A stretch of DNA of 49,713 nt, from NCBI GenBank assembly GCA_024641505.1, contig JAHECY010000003.1, forward strand, positions 66,036 to 115,748. The letters are read 5' to 3'. This document shows, one piece after another, positions 16,428 to 23,842 of this stretch (its first letter is position 1; every line of letters starts with the position of its first letter). The DNA comes from Gammaproteobacteria bacterium. Its GTDB lineage: Bacteria > Pseudomonadota > Gammaproteobacteria > SG8-11. Made by a program: the position numbers and the translations under genes. The notes under the pieces were generated by a model. It did no database searches. It had not been told where the DNA came from and saw nothing but the letters and a program-made list of their open reading frames with translations.

Positions 16428-18038
16428 ATGGGACTATCAACCGCCAAACGCAAAGACATCGAACTGCCACCGGCGCCGGAACTCCCATCGGCCAAGGGCA
16501 AAGGCTCCAACGCGCCCCCCGATGATGTGCCGGTGCTGGCTGATGCTCTGCCGATCACCGGCGGGAGCCAGTTATTCCTGTTTCCCGCCTTGCAACAAAG
16601 ACTCATCACCCTGGTGCATATGGTGGACCAGGGCAAGTCAATTATCCTGGTGATCGGCGATTTCGGCAGCGGCAAATCCACGCTGGCGGAACATTGCGAA
16701 CGCGAGTCCTGGCGCGATAAAGTGCTGGTGCACATCAATGCCGTGCAAGACTTTACCGTACGCGATCTGATCAAGGCCGTGGCTTGCGCCACCGGCGCCA
16801 ACAAACCGAATATCACATTCCAGGCGCTATGCAAACACTTGACCGATCAAAGTGAAACATTAAACCATCTGCTGGTGATTGATGACGCCCACAACCTCTC
16901 CCAGGACAACTTGCGGGCGATACTCTGTCTGAAAAAAATTCTCACCCCCAAAAGCGCGAAGTTCGGTATCGTGCTTTTCAGTGAACCGGATATCAAACAA
17001 TCACTGATTCACAATTCGCTCCTCGGTTACACTGACGGTTGGGCGACTTTCATCTACCTGCCGCGCCTGAACGAGCAGGATGTATCGTTTTATGTCGAAG
17101 ACCGCATGATCCAATGCGGTTTCAAGTTGCGCAAACCGCACGGCAAACATCTCAAGGCGATGCATCAGGCCTCAGGAGGCCTGCCGATGCGCATCAATGA
17201 AATCCTGGCGCGCGAAGCACTCGATCACAAAGATCCGTCAATACTGCATGGCGTATTCGGCTCCACCCGGCGCACGTTGTTGTTGCTGGGATTGCTGGCC
17301 ACAGTAGCCGCATTCTACCAACATTGGCCGGATCTCAGCAGGTCCCTGACCCACTTCCTGGGGATCGACCTGCTGCAGCCGCAGCATCCCGTCACCAAAC
17401 CCAGCACCACGATCGAGCTGCCGCCATCGGCACACAGCCGGCGGCAATCCGTGCCACCGCAAACACTCGATGGAACCCTGAGCATCCAACCGAATTCTTC
17501 TGCGCCCACCCAAACCGAGCTGGACGCCGCACACATGGCAGTCGTGGCTACTCAAGATGAGAGCAGTACGCCAACCATCCCGGTGAATGCCGTCACCGAA
17601 TTGATATTCACGCCGGAGACCATGCCGGCCGCGGACCAAGCTGACCCGGTGGCAACCCACACTCAAACACAGACGGTCAACGCGCCAGGTCCAAAGCCCA
17701 CCGCCACGTTAGCACCGCGGCAAGTGTTGGACAACTTGTCCGGCAATGCCTGGCTACGGTCCCAAAATGCGCAGGCCTATACTATCCAGCTGTTCGGTTC
17801 TTACAACGAGCAAGCCTTGCTGCAATTATTGAAAAAGAAAAATGTGGGCGACAGTGTCGCCTATTTACGCCTGGTGGTGAATGATTATGAGTGGCACATT
17901 CTCATTCAAGGCATTTATCCCTCAAGCATGGAAGCGGAACACGCCCTGGCAAACTTGCCCGCGCACCTGAAGAAAGCCCATCCCTGGGTACGGAGCATCG
18001 GATCGTTGCAGGCGTTATTGAACAAACCGTCAAGCTGA
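16428..18038 (+). CDS. damX: DamX-like protein: AAA ATPase, membrane segment, SPOR domain
   Basis: 536 residues. Residues ~45-270 form an ExeA/GspA-type AAA ATPase with Walker A GDFGSGKST (77-85) and Walker B LLVIDDAH. A single transmembrane helix follows (~283-300, TLLLLGLLATVAAFY), then a Pro/Thr/Ala-rich periplasmic linker. A C-terminal SPOR domain (~455-530, AYTIQLFGSYNEQALLQLL) binds denuded septal peptidoglycan. This is the DamX architecture, a late divisome component. Unlike the enteric locus it is not beside aroKB or dam. Its stop overlaps the stop of the convergent reductase gene by 9 bases. Confidence 0.82.
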   Translation: MGLSTAKRKDIELPPAPELPSAKGKGSNAPPDDVPVLADALPITGGSQLFLFPALQQRLITLVHMVDQGKSIILVIGDFGSGKSTLAEHCERESWRDKVLVHINAVQDFTVRDLIKAVACATGANKPNITFQALCKHLTDQSETLNHLLVIDDAHNLSQDNLRAILCLKKILTPKSAKFGIVLFSEPDIKQSLIHNSLLGYTDGWATFIYLPRLNEQDVSFYVEDRMIQCGFKLRKPHGKHLKAMHQASGGLPMRINEILAREALDHKDPSILHGVFGSTRRTLLLLGLLATVAAFYQHWPDLSRSLTHFLGIDLLQPQHPVTKPSTTIELPPSAHSRRQSVPPQTLDGTLSIQPNSSAPTQTELDAAHMAVVATQDESSTPTIPVNAVTELIFTPETMPAADQADPVATHTQTQTVNAPGPKPTATLAPRQVLDNLSGNAWLRSQNAQAYTIQLFGSYNEQALLQLLKKKNVGDSVAYLRLVVNDYEWHILIQGIYPSSMEAEHALANLPAHLKKAHPWVRSIGSLQALLNKPSS

Positions 18039-19229
18039 CGCCAGCGCCTTCAGCAGCGCGGCCTTCTCGGTCAACGCGCTGCCCCCTAAGGCAAAACCAA
18101 GCAGCTTCCCGTCCGCATCCATGGACAGCGCCTTTACACCACCTTCCATTTCCGTAACTTGCCATGATCCCGCCAGACCCGGGTCTGGCGGCACCACTAT
18201 TACCGGATAACTGGGCGTTTTCAGCACAATGGGCATCGTCGGATAGGCCACCGGCGCGGGCGTGCCCGCCAAATTCTTGGCCAGGGCTCGGGCACAATGC
18301 ATCAAGGGCATCACAAAGGGTTGGACCACACCCGCGACTTCCGCACAATCTCCCAGCGCATACACCCGGGCGTCGCTGGTACGTAACCAAGCGTCCGTAA
18401 CGATTCCGCGATTGACATGCAATCCTGCCGCCTGGGCCAGGGCCACCCGGGGACGTAAACCCGTCGCCGACAAAACCAGGTCAACCGGGAGTTGCTGTCG
18501 CGCCCCGGCAGCATGCTCCAGGGTCACCAGCAACTTACCCTCCTGGCGCAACACTTCCCGAGCCGCCCAGCCGGCGTACCAGCCAATACCGATATCCTGT
18601 AACGCCGCCACCAACTGCCGGCCCAACGACTCAGGTACGAATCGGCTCAGCGCATACGGCGCGGGGTCCGCAACGCTAACCTCATAGCCGGCCAGACGCA
18701 AATCATTGGCGAATTCACAACCCACAAACCCGGCGCCCAACACGAGCACCGAACGCGCCTGCTCGAGTGCCGCGCGCAAGCGTCGATAGTCCTGCAGATC
18801 GTTTACGGCGTATACCCCACCGGCACCATCTCCGGCCAGCGGTAAGCTTACCGCATCAGCGCCCAGCGCCAGCACCAACTGTCCGTAGCCGAGACGGCAC
18901 TCCACACCATCGTCACGCAGCAGCGTGAGTTCCGCACGCTCGGGATGCAGCGCCGTCACCCGCGCCTGAGTCAGAATCGTGGCCTGCAGTTGTTCCGCCA
19001 TCTGGGCGGCGGAAAAGGTCGCGAGTTGCTGGGGAGATTTCCTGGCGGTCAGCGCATTAGACAGCATCGGCTTGGAATAGAAGCTGCCATCATCGACACT
19101 GATAATGGTCAGGGCCTGGTCAGGAACGAGTTTGCGCCATTCCCGAGCCACGGTATAACCCGCCAGCCCGGTGCCCACAATCACCAGTGGTGTGACCGCG
19201 GCGTCCCCCGGATACTCTTGCTCCGCCAT
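18030..19229 (-). CDS. Rubredoxin-NAD(P)+ reductase
   Basis: 399 residues from ATG 19229, 4 bases after the rubredoxin stop; an upstream in-frame ATG at 19250 lies inside rubredoxin. Two dinucleotide folds are visible: FAD site VIVGTGLAGYTVAREWRK near the N-terminus and NAD(P) site VLVLGAGFVGCEFANDL (~150). The C-terminal FAD contact is ARVYALGDCAEV. It lacks the redox-active CxxC of disulfide reductases. Together with the adjacent rubredoxin it forms an electron-transfer pair from NAD(P)H, as used by alkane hydroxylases or for oxygen/peroxide detoxification. No terminal oxidase partner is nearby. Confidence 0.88.
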   Translation of the reverse strand: MAEQEYPGDAAVTPLVIVGTGLAGYTVAREWRKLVPDQALTIISVDDGSFYSKPMLSNALTARKSPQQLATFSAAQMAEQLQATILTQARVTALHPERAELTLLRDDGVECRLGYGQLVLALGADAVSLPLAGDGAGGVYAVNDLQDYRRLRAALEQARSVLVLGAGFVGCEFANDLRLAGYEVSVADPAPYALSRFVPESLGRQLVAALQDIGIGWYAGWAAREVLRQEGKLLVTLEHAAGARQQLPVDLVLSATGLRPRVALAQAAGLHVNRGIVTDAWLRTSDARVYALGDCAEVAGVVQPFVMPLMHCARALAKNLAGTPAPVAYPTMPIVLKTPSYPVIVVPPDPGLAGSWQVTEMEGGVKALSMDADGKLLGFALGGSALTEKAALLKALASA

Positions 19230-19233
19230 GGAT

Positions 19234-19404
19234 TCAGCCTGCCATTTCAATCATTTCAAAATCGATCTTGCCAACGCCACAGTCTGGGCATAACCAGTCG
19301 TCGGGAATATCCTCCCAGCGTGTTCCCGGCGCGATACCTTCTTCAGGAGCTCCCTGGGCTTCATCATAAACATAACCACAAATCAAACACTGCCATTTTT
19401 TCAT
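19234..19404 (-). CDS. Rubredoxin
   Basis: 56-residue electron carrier. The single iron is held by four cysteines in CLICGY (residues 6-9) and CPDCGV (residues 39-42). The classic rubredoxin middle, [15 protein letters not shown], is intact. The ATG at 19404 starts [15 protein letters not shown]. It lies 4 bases upstream of the reductase start and is certainly co-transcribed with it. Confidence 0.95.
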   Translation of the reverse strand: MKKWQCLICGYVYDEAQGAPEEGIAPGTRWEDIPDDWLCPDCGVGKIDFEMIEMAG

Positions 19405-19704
19405 GCAACAAACACCTTCTTAACAACGTTTAATAAATGCACGCCACCAGTTTATCAAAGCACCTTCCCAACGACCGAATATTTATCTATATTTGGCCCT
19501 GCAGCGATCACTGCGCGCCAGTCCCCAGTGTCGACCGCAATGGGACACGAAATCGCCAGCATGAGCCCATAAAGGCGATATCAAGCGCCAAGTTTATCAG
19601 TTTATGTTAAAACGAAACACCTAAAACGGATTGATTCTTGCTAGGCCACTGCGTATGCTGACAGAGTGGCGGCCATCAAGAGTGACTGCGCCAGAAGGAA
19701 GATC
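19405..19704. other. Intergenic region between rubredoxin and bactofilin genes
   Basis: 300 bases upstream of two divergent genes, expected to hold both promoters. No RNA gene, strong hairpin or repeat was found. AT-rich stretches at 19425-19440 and 19590-19625 are candidate promoter areas. Confidence 0.35.
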
Positions 19705-20124
19705 ATGAAAAACTTTATGACTGTGACTCAGGACACCATCATCTCCGGTGCTTTCAAAAGCAAAGGCAACGTGCGTTTCGAAGGTCGCCTGGAAGGCGGC
19801 GGGGAAGTGGAAGGCTTGTTGCTGATCGCAGTCTCCGCCAAATGGAAAGGCAATATCGTGGCGGATATCGTCATCGTCGAAGGCAGTATCCGAGGCGAGG
19901 TCGTCGCCCGGGACAAGCTCATCGTGCTCAATGGCGCGATTATCGTCGGCAACCTGTACAGCCCCAATATTCAGATACACCCCGGCGCTCGAATCACCGG
20001 CGGTATGCAGATGAACATGACACCGCCCGCTGCACTGCTCGCCAGCCCCGCCCGCTATCGCCCATTACCTGTAAAACGCGCCGCTGCCCAATTGGCACTT
20101 TCCAAAGTCGCGGGCGGTCAATAA
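19705..20124 (+). CDS. Bactofilin (polymer-forming cytoskeletal protein)
   Basis: 139 residues from ATG 19705, preceded by AGAAGGAAG. Residues ~10-100 form the DUF583/bactofilin beta-helix with its typical hydrophobic/Gly periodicity: TIISGAFKSKGNVRFEGRLEG, VEGSIRGEVVARDKLIV, GAIIVGNLYSP. The ends are short and basic/Pro-rich. Bactofilins polymerise without nucleotide and position cell-wall enzymes. The monofunctional transglycosylase gene is two genes away. It ends 3 bases from the convergent methyltransferase stop. Confidence 0.93.
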   Translation: MKNFMTVTQDTIISGAFKSKGNVRFEGRLEGGGEVEGLLLIAVSAKWKGNIVADIVIVEGSIRGEVVARDKLIVLNGAIIVGNLYSPNIQIHPGARITGGMQMNMTPPAALLASPARYRPLPVKRAAAQLALSKVAGGQ

Positions 20125-20127
20125 CCG

Positions 20128-20745
20128 TTACCCCATGCGGCGCGCCAACAGCCGCACCACGGCCGCTTTGCCACTGTGGTAGGGTCCTTCGCTCAACTCC
20201 GTCTCGGCGTCTTCCAGCATTAGCATCTCAGCCTCCCGGAAGTCCTGCGCCAGCATATCTTGTGCATAGAGCAACGCCGCCGCCGGGGGTCCGCCACTGT
20301 GATATCGCTGCTGATATTCCAGTTGTTCAAGGCGAAAAGCTTCCATGATGACCACCCCCCCGGGTTTGCAGGCGGCGAGCATGGACTGATGCATGCGCGC
20401 ACGCTGCTCCGGCGAAAAGTGGACAAAAATCGCCACCACAGCATCAAATTGCTCGCGCGGCCAATCCCAGGTAAACAAATCGACGCAAAACGTGGCAATC
20501 GACACGCCCCGCATCTCAGCCAATGCGCGCGCGCGGTCCAGCCCCGTTTGCGCATAGTCCACCGACAGCACATCGAGACCGTGTTGCGCCAGCCACACGC
20601 CATTGCGCCCTTGACCATCACCGACGGCCAGCACCCTCATGCCCGGTTGCAAGTACCGCGTCTGGCCGGTTAGAAATACATTAGGTTGCTCACCGTAGGC
20701 CAGCGCGTCCTCACCGTAACGTTGCTCCCAAAACTCTCGCATCAT
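20128..20745 (-). CDS. Class I SAM-dependent methyltransferase (TehB-like)
   Basis: 205 residues. The SAM-binding motif I is MRVLAVGDGQGRNGVWLA (~35-53), with an acidic residue ending strand 2 (VLSVDYAQTGL). Motif IV is FDAVVAIFVHFSPEQRARM and motif VI GGVVIMEAFRLEQL. The N-terminus FWEQRYGEDALAYGEQPN resembles the TehB/thiopurine-methyltransferase-like group. The substrate cannot be determined from the sequence. It is divergent from mtgA across ~150 bases. Confidence 0.85.
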   Translation of the reverse strand: MMREFWEQRYGEDALAYGEQPNVFLTGQTRYLQPGMRVLAVGDGQGRNGVWLAQHGLDVLSVDYAQTGLDRARALAEMRGVSIATFCVDLFTWDWPREQFDAVVAIFVHFSPEQRARMHQSMLAACKPGGVVIMEAFRLEQLEYQQRYHSGGPPAAALLYAQDMLAQDFREAEMLMLEDAETELSEGPYHSGKAAVVRLLARRMG

Positions 20746-20892
20746 ATTATGTTACCCAATCACCGCATCGGAAGTGTCGTTGACACCCAGGAAACCTGTG
20801 TCATCAGCGGGGAGCCCCCCATATTTAAGAACAAGCCCCAACTGGCCGCTGATAGTAGTGGTCCGCAACCCCTCGACATCAATACAACAGGA

Positions 20893-21675
20893 ATGTTACG
20901 GAAAATGGCTTTCTGGCGATCTTTTCGCCCTCTTTACACCGACACCAACAGTCGCCGCGGTCGATTGCAAACCCTGGCGCGCTGGGGTGTCCGTATAGTT
21001 TATACACTTGTCGCGGTGGAATGTGGATATATTGCAGGCCTGTTACCCGATTGGGAGCAATTTCTCCATGGCCCGGTCCAAAAATCCAGCTTTATACAGC
21101 ACTATGAATATGAACAGTCCCAGCACCGTGACTGGCCGCGACTGCAATGGTACCCGATCGAACTGCAACAAATTCCCAAGCATGTCATCCGGGCAGTGAT
21201 CGTAGCCGAAGATTCCCGCTTTTTCGAGCACCAGGGATTTGATCAAACGGCATTCATGGATGCCATGGAATTCAACCTGTCTCAGGGGCGCGTGATTTAT
21301 GGCGCCAGCACCATTTCCCAGCAGACCATTAAAAACTATTTGCTGTCCCCCTCCCGCAATCCGCTGCGTAAATTACATGAAGCCATACTCACCTATGCCA
21401 TGGAACAAAATGTCGGGAAAAAACGCATCATGGAAATCTACCTGAATATTGCGGAGTTTGGCCGTGGCATCTACGGTGTCGAGGCTGCGGCGCGTCACTA
21501 TTGGGGTAAATCCGCACATCAACTTTCCCTGGAAGAGGCCATCGATCTGGCCGCCACCCTGCCGGGACCGGTAACCAACAACCCAGACACGCGCAGCCGG
21601 TTTTTTCGGCGACACCGGGAGAAAATTCGACGCCACCTGAGCCGGGACACCGTGGCTAAGCTTTCTCCCGGTTAA
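20893..21675 (+). CDS. mtgA: Monofunctional biosynthetic peptidoglycan transglycosylase
   Basis: 260 residues from ATG 20893; in-frame starts upstream reach into the divergent methyltransferase gene and extend beyond the family size. One N-terminal membrane helix (~35-52, VRIVYTLVAVECGYIAGLL) is followed by a GT51 domain. The catalytic glutamate is in VIVAEDSRFFEHQGFD, and GASTISQQTIKNYLL, KKRIMEIYLNIAEFGRGIYG and YWGKSAHQLSLEEA follow. No transpeptidase domain is present, which defines MtgA. It polymerises lipid II glycan strands at the periplasmic face. Confidence 0.93.
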   Translation: MLRKMAFWRSFRPLYTDTNSRRGRLQTLARWGVRIVYTLVAVECGYIAGLLPDWEQFLHGPVQKSSFIQHYEYEQSQHRDWPRLQWYPIELQQIPKHVIRAVIVAEDSRFFEHQGFDQTAFMDAMEFNLSQGRVIYGASTISQQTIKNYLLSPSRNPLRKLHEAILTYAMEQNVGKKRIMEIYLNIAEFGRGIYGVEAAARHYWGKSAHQLSLEEAIDLAATLPGPVTNNPDTRSRFFRRHREKIRRHLSRDTVAKLSPG

Positions 21676-21727
21676 CATTTCGACCTGAGTCCATTACACT
21701 TCACCGCACCATTACACACGTATCAGC

Positions 21728-22072
21728 ATGGATCTGTTTTCACACCTCACCCAGTTCGACTACCATCACACCCTGGAAGATACTCCCGGAGTCGCCTTGG
21801 TGTTGTTCACCAGCCGAAGCTGCCCATCCTGCCGCGCCTGGCGCAAGACACTGGCGGGATATCGCGCGCGCAACCCGGAGCTCATCATATTTGAAGTGGA
21901 CTGCGAACAGGAGTTGGCCCTGGTACGCGAATTCGAGGTTTTTCATTTGCCGGCGCTATTTCTCTATCGTGACGGGAACTTCCACCGGAAACTGCAATGC
22001 GCCGCCGACCTGGCAAGCTTGAAAGCCTGTATCACCGACGCCCTGGGCCAGCATCCGGAAGAATCCCCCTGA
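21728..22072 (+). CDS. Thioredoxin-like protein
   Basis: 114 residues, a compact thioredoxin fold without signal peptide. The active-site motif is CPSC in LFTSRSCPSCRAWRK (~31-37), and the cis-proline segment is FHLPALFLYRDG. CPSC is atypical compared with the CGPC of general thioredoxins and suggests a specialised thiol-disulfide or redox-relay role. It lies 50 bases after mtgA on the same strand and may be co-transcribed. Confidence 0.88.
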   Translation: MDLFSHLTQFDYHHTLEDTPGVALVLFTSRSCPSCRAWRKTLAGYRARNPELIIFEVDCEQELALVREFEVFHLPALFLYRDGNFHRKLQCAADLASLKACITDALGQHPEESP

Positions 22073-22095
22073 AGCCGCCATGCCAGCCCGCTACC

Positions 22096-22728
22096 TTACC
22101 CGGTGGCGTACGGGGCGCTGAGCAGACCGGCCGCGACCTGCAGCGCGTATTCCAAACGCTCCAGCGCGATCTCATGCTGCCGGTGACGCCAATGCCGGAA
22201 AATGGCCTCAATGAAAATCCGCCGCTGTTCGGCGTCCGCCAGCCGGACATCGCTGATCGCAGGCAATGACGACGGCACCACCCCGCTGCGCAATAAAAAC
22301 CCCGGTCCAGAGCCGGCCCCGACGGTGGCCATACCCGATACAGCAGGCGACGACTCCCACGATGGTCGCCACAATTGCGCATCGTCGATGGCACAGCTGG
22401 GAGAACGACTCTTGAGGATGAGACCATCAATTTGCGGCAAGACGGCCTGGAACCTCCGGCACGCGTCTTGAAGCCGGGCACTGACGTCTTGAGTCCCGGA
22501 CACCGTTACCAGGCGCACAACGGAGCCTGTGTCCTGCAATTGCACGGCCGGTCGCGGCGCACCCAGACCCGCCTCCAATTCCGGACACAGGGGCCACGAC
22601 GGCAACCGCGCCGCCAGAACCCCGGCGATAAAATAGTGATACTTGTGCCCGCCGTCATAGCGCACCGGGTGACCCAACAAGCAGCGGCTGATGGCGAGGC
22701 GGGGCAAATGTGCATCGTTTAGCGTCAA
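22096..22728 (-). CDS. DUF523-family protein (TudS-like putative Fe-S enzyme)
   Basis: 210 residues. The start is TTG at 22728, with AGAGG 6-7 bases upstream. Family blocks are LAISRCLLGHPVRYDGGHK, LCPELEAGLGAPRPAVQL and GLILKSRSPSCAID, each carrying one of the three conserved cysteines. In the related thiouracil desulfurase TudS these hold a [4Fe-4S] cluster. The C-terminal ~50 residues are an additional helical region. The physiological substrate is unknown. It is convergent with the thioredoxin-like gene (23-base gap). Confidence 0.82.
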   Translation of the reverse strand: MTLNDAHLPRLAISRCLLGHPVRYDGGHKYHYFIAGVLAARLPSWPLCPELEAGLGAPRPAVQLQDTGSVVRLVTVSGTQDVSARLQDACRRFQAVLPQIDGLILKSRSPSCAIDDAQLWRPSWESSPAVSGMATVGAGSGPGFLLRSGVVPSSLPAISDVRLADAEQRRIFIEAIFRHWRHRQHEIALERLEYALQVAAGLLSAPYATG

Positions 22729-22851
22729 TGAAACCTCTTTGGGGGATCATGGAGCATTGATAATCTGGGCAATGTTGATTAAAGTTTACAGTCGGAGCGG
22801 CTCGCTGCCGTTTCCATAGACCATCACCCCGTTGTCATGAAGGATTACCGA

Positions 22852-22956
22852 ATGGAACAAGCTCTACTCTATATGGTCACTATCGTCGCCATCATTGGCT
22901 TCGTCGGCGGCATCACCGTCATCGTGGATATCTATCGCGAGCGGGAAAACAACTGA
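22852..22956 (+). CDS. 34-residue single-pass membrane peptide
   Basis: A small frame, MEQALLYMVTIVAIIGF.., with one transmembrane helix (~residues 5-25) and a charged C-terminus IYRERENN. The Shine-Dalgarno AAGGA sits 7 bases before the ATG at 22852; an in-frame ATG at 22837 lacks one. Hydrophobicity and the charged tail make it look like a genuine small membrane protein. No homologue is recognised. It stands alone between the DUF523 and YfcE-like genes. Confidence 0.6.
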   Translation: MEQALLYMVTIVAIIGFVGGITVIVDIYRERENN

Positions 22957-23006
22957 TAGCCTCGTTGGTAATCCCCAGACATTCCCTGGAACATACTTGC
23001 CCGTCG

Positions 23007-23561
23007 TTATGCAACGACCTGTATCTGGTCGGGAAACTTATAGGTGTCAAAATGCCAGCGATCGTGTGCGGCGTGCAACACCAGACAACTGGCACCGCCG
23101 TGATTGCGCGTGAATCCGGCCGCTCCGGGATTGACAATCCAGGGCTCCGCGGACTGATCAATCAACAGCTTGTGCGTGTGCCCATAGACGACAATGCGTG
23201 CGTCAGCATGGGTGGCGCGCAAAGACTCGTGACTGGGCTGGTGGGCGCCATGACGATGGCCGTGCTCCACGACCAGCAGCCCCGAGGGTAACTTCACACT
23301 TAACGTGTCGGCCAGGTCGTCGAGTATGGCATGCTCCGATGCGCACCATAACGCGGCACGATCGTTATTGCCGCGCACCGCATAGACCTGGCTGCCCGTT
23401 GCCTGTAGCGCAGCGAGTACTTGCGCGCCGCAGATATCACCGGCATGGATCACCAGGTCGCATCCGGCGACCACGTCCAAAACGGGTGGCGCAATCTGAC
23501 CGTGGGTATCGGAAATTATGGCAATGCTGACGGCGGATTGGCCATGCTCATATACGTACAT
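23007..23561 (-). CDS. YfcE/MJ0936-type metallophosphoesterase
   Basis: 184 residues. All metal-binding motifs of the calcineurin-like YfcE family are present in order: IISDTHGQ, DLVIHAGDI, VRGNNDR, HGHRHG and YGHTHK, followed by the family-typical NPGAAG. YfcE-type enzymes hydrolyse phosphodiesters in vitro with two metal ions; the natural substrate here is unknown. It is cytosolic, with no signal peptide. The first ~12 residues before VSIAIISD are a short extension and the start could lie later. Confidence 0.88.
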   Translation of the reverse strand: MYVYEHGQSAVSIAIISDTHGQIAPPVLDVVAGCDLVIHAGDICGAQVLAALQATGSQVYAVRGNNDRAALWCASEHAILDDLADTLSVKLPSGLLVVEHGHRHGAHQPSHESLRATHADARIVVYGHTHKLLIDQSAEPWIVNPGAAGFTRNHGGASCLVLHAAHDRWHFDTYKFPDQIQVVA

Positions 23562-23673
23562 CTGATTCGCTGTTCCTGGTAAAAAAGGGCGTCATTATAG
23601 GTTAAATTGCTTAGATTTACACCAACCAATCTCGACCGCCGTCATTCGACCCGTGCACCGCTACCCGCCACCG

Positions 23674-23700
23674 GCTCCATGAAATGACGCAAAATGGAGC
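23674..23700. repeat. Inverted repeat upstream of the GGDEF-EAL gene
   Basis: Arms GCTCCAT (23674-23680) and ATGGAGC (23694-23700), 7 bp perfect, are separated by 13 bases. It lies in the 280-base intergenic region between divergent yfcE-like and GGDEF-EAL genes, so an operator role is possible but untested. Confidence 0.3.
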
Positions 23701-23842
23701 ACTCGAAAACCTTGTTTTTCAAAGCACCGGCCAATGATTCTCTTTCGTAGCAACTAACACTTTCTGAAATAACAAAAACTTATATGGATGGATGCTCATC
23801 TTTTTAGCAATTGGAATGGATGCCGACAAAAAGGACTTCTCA

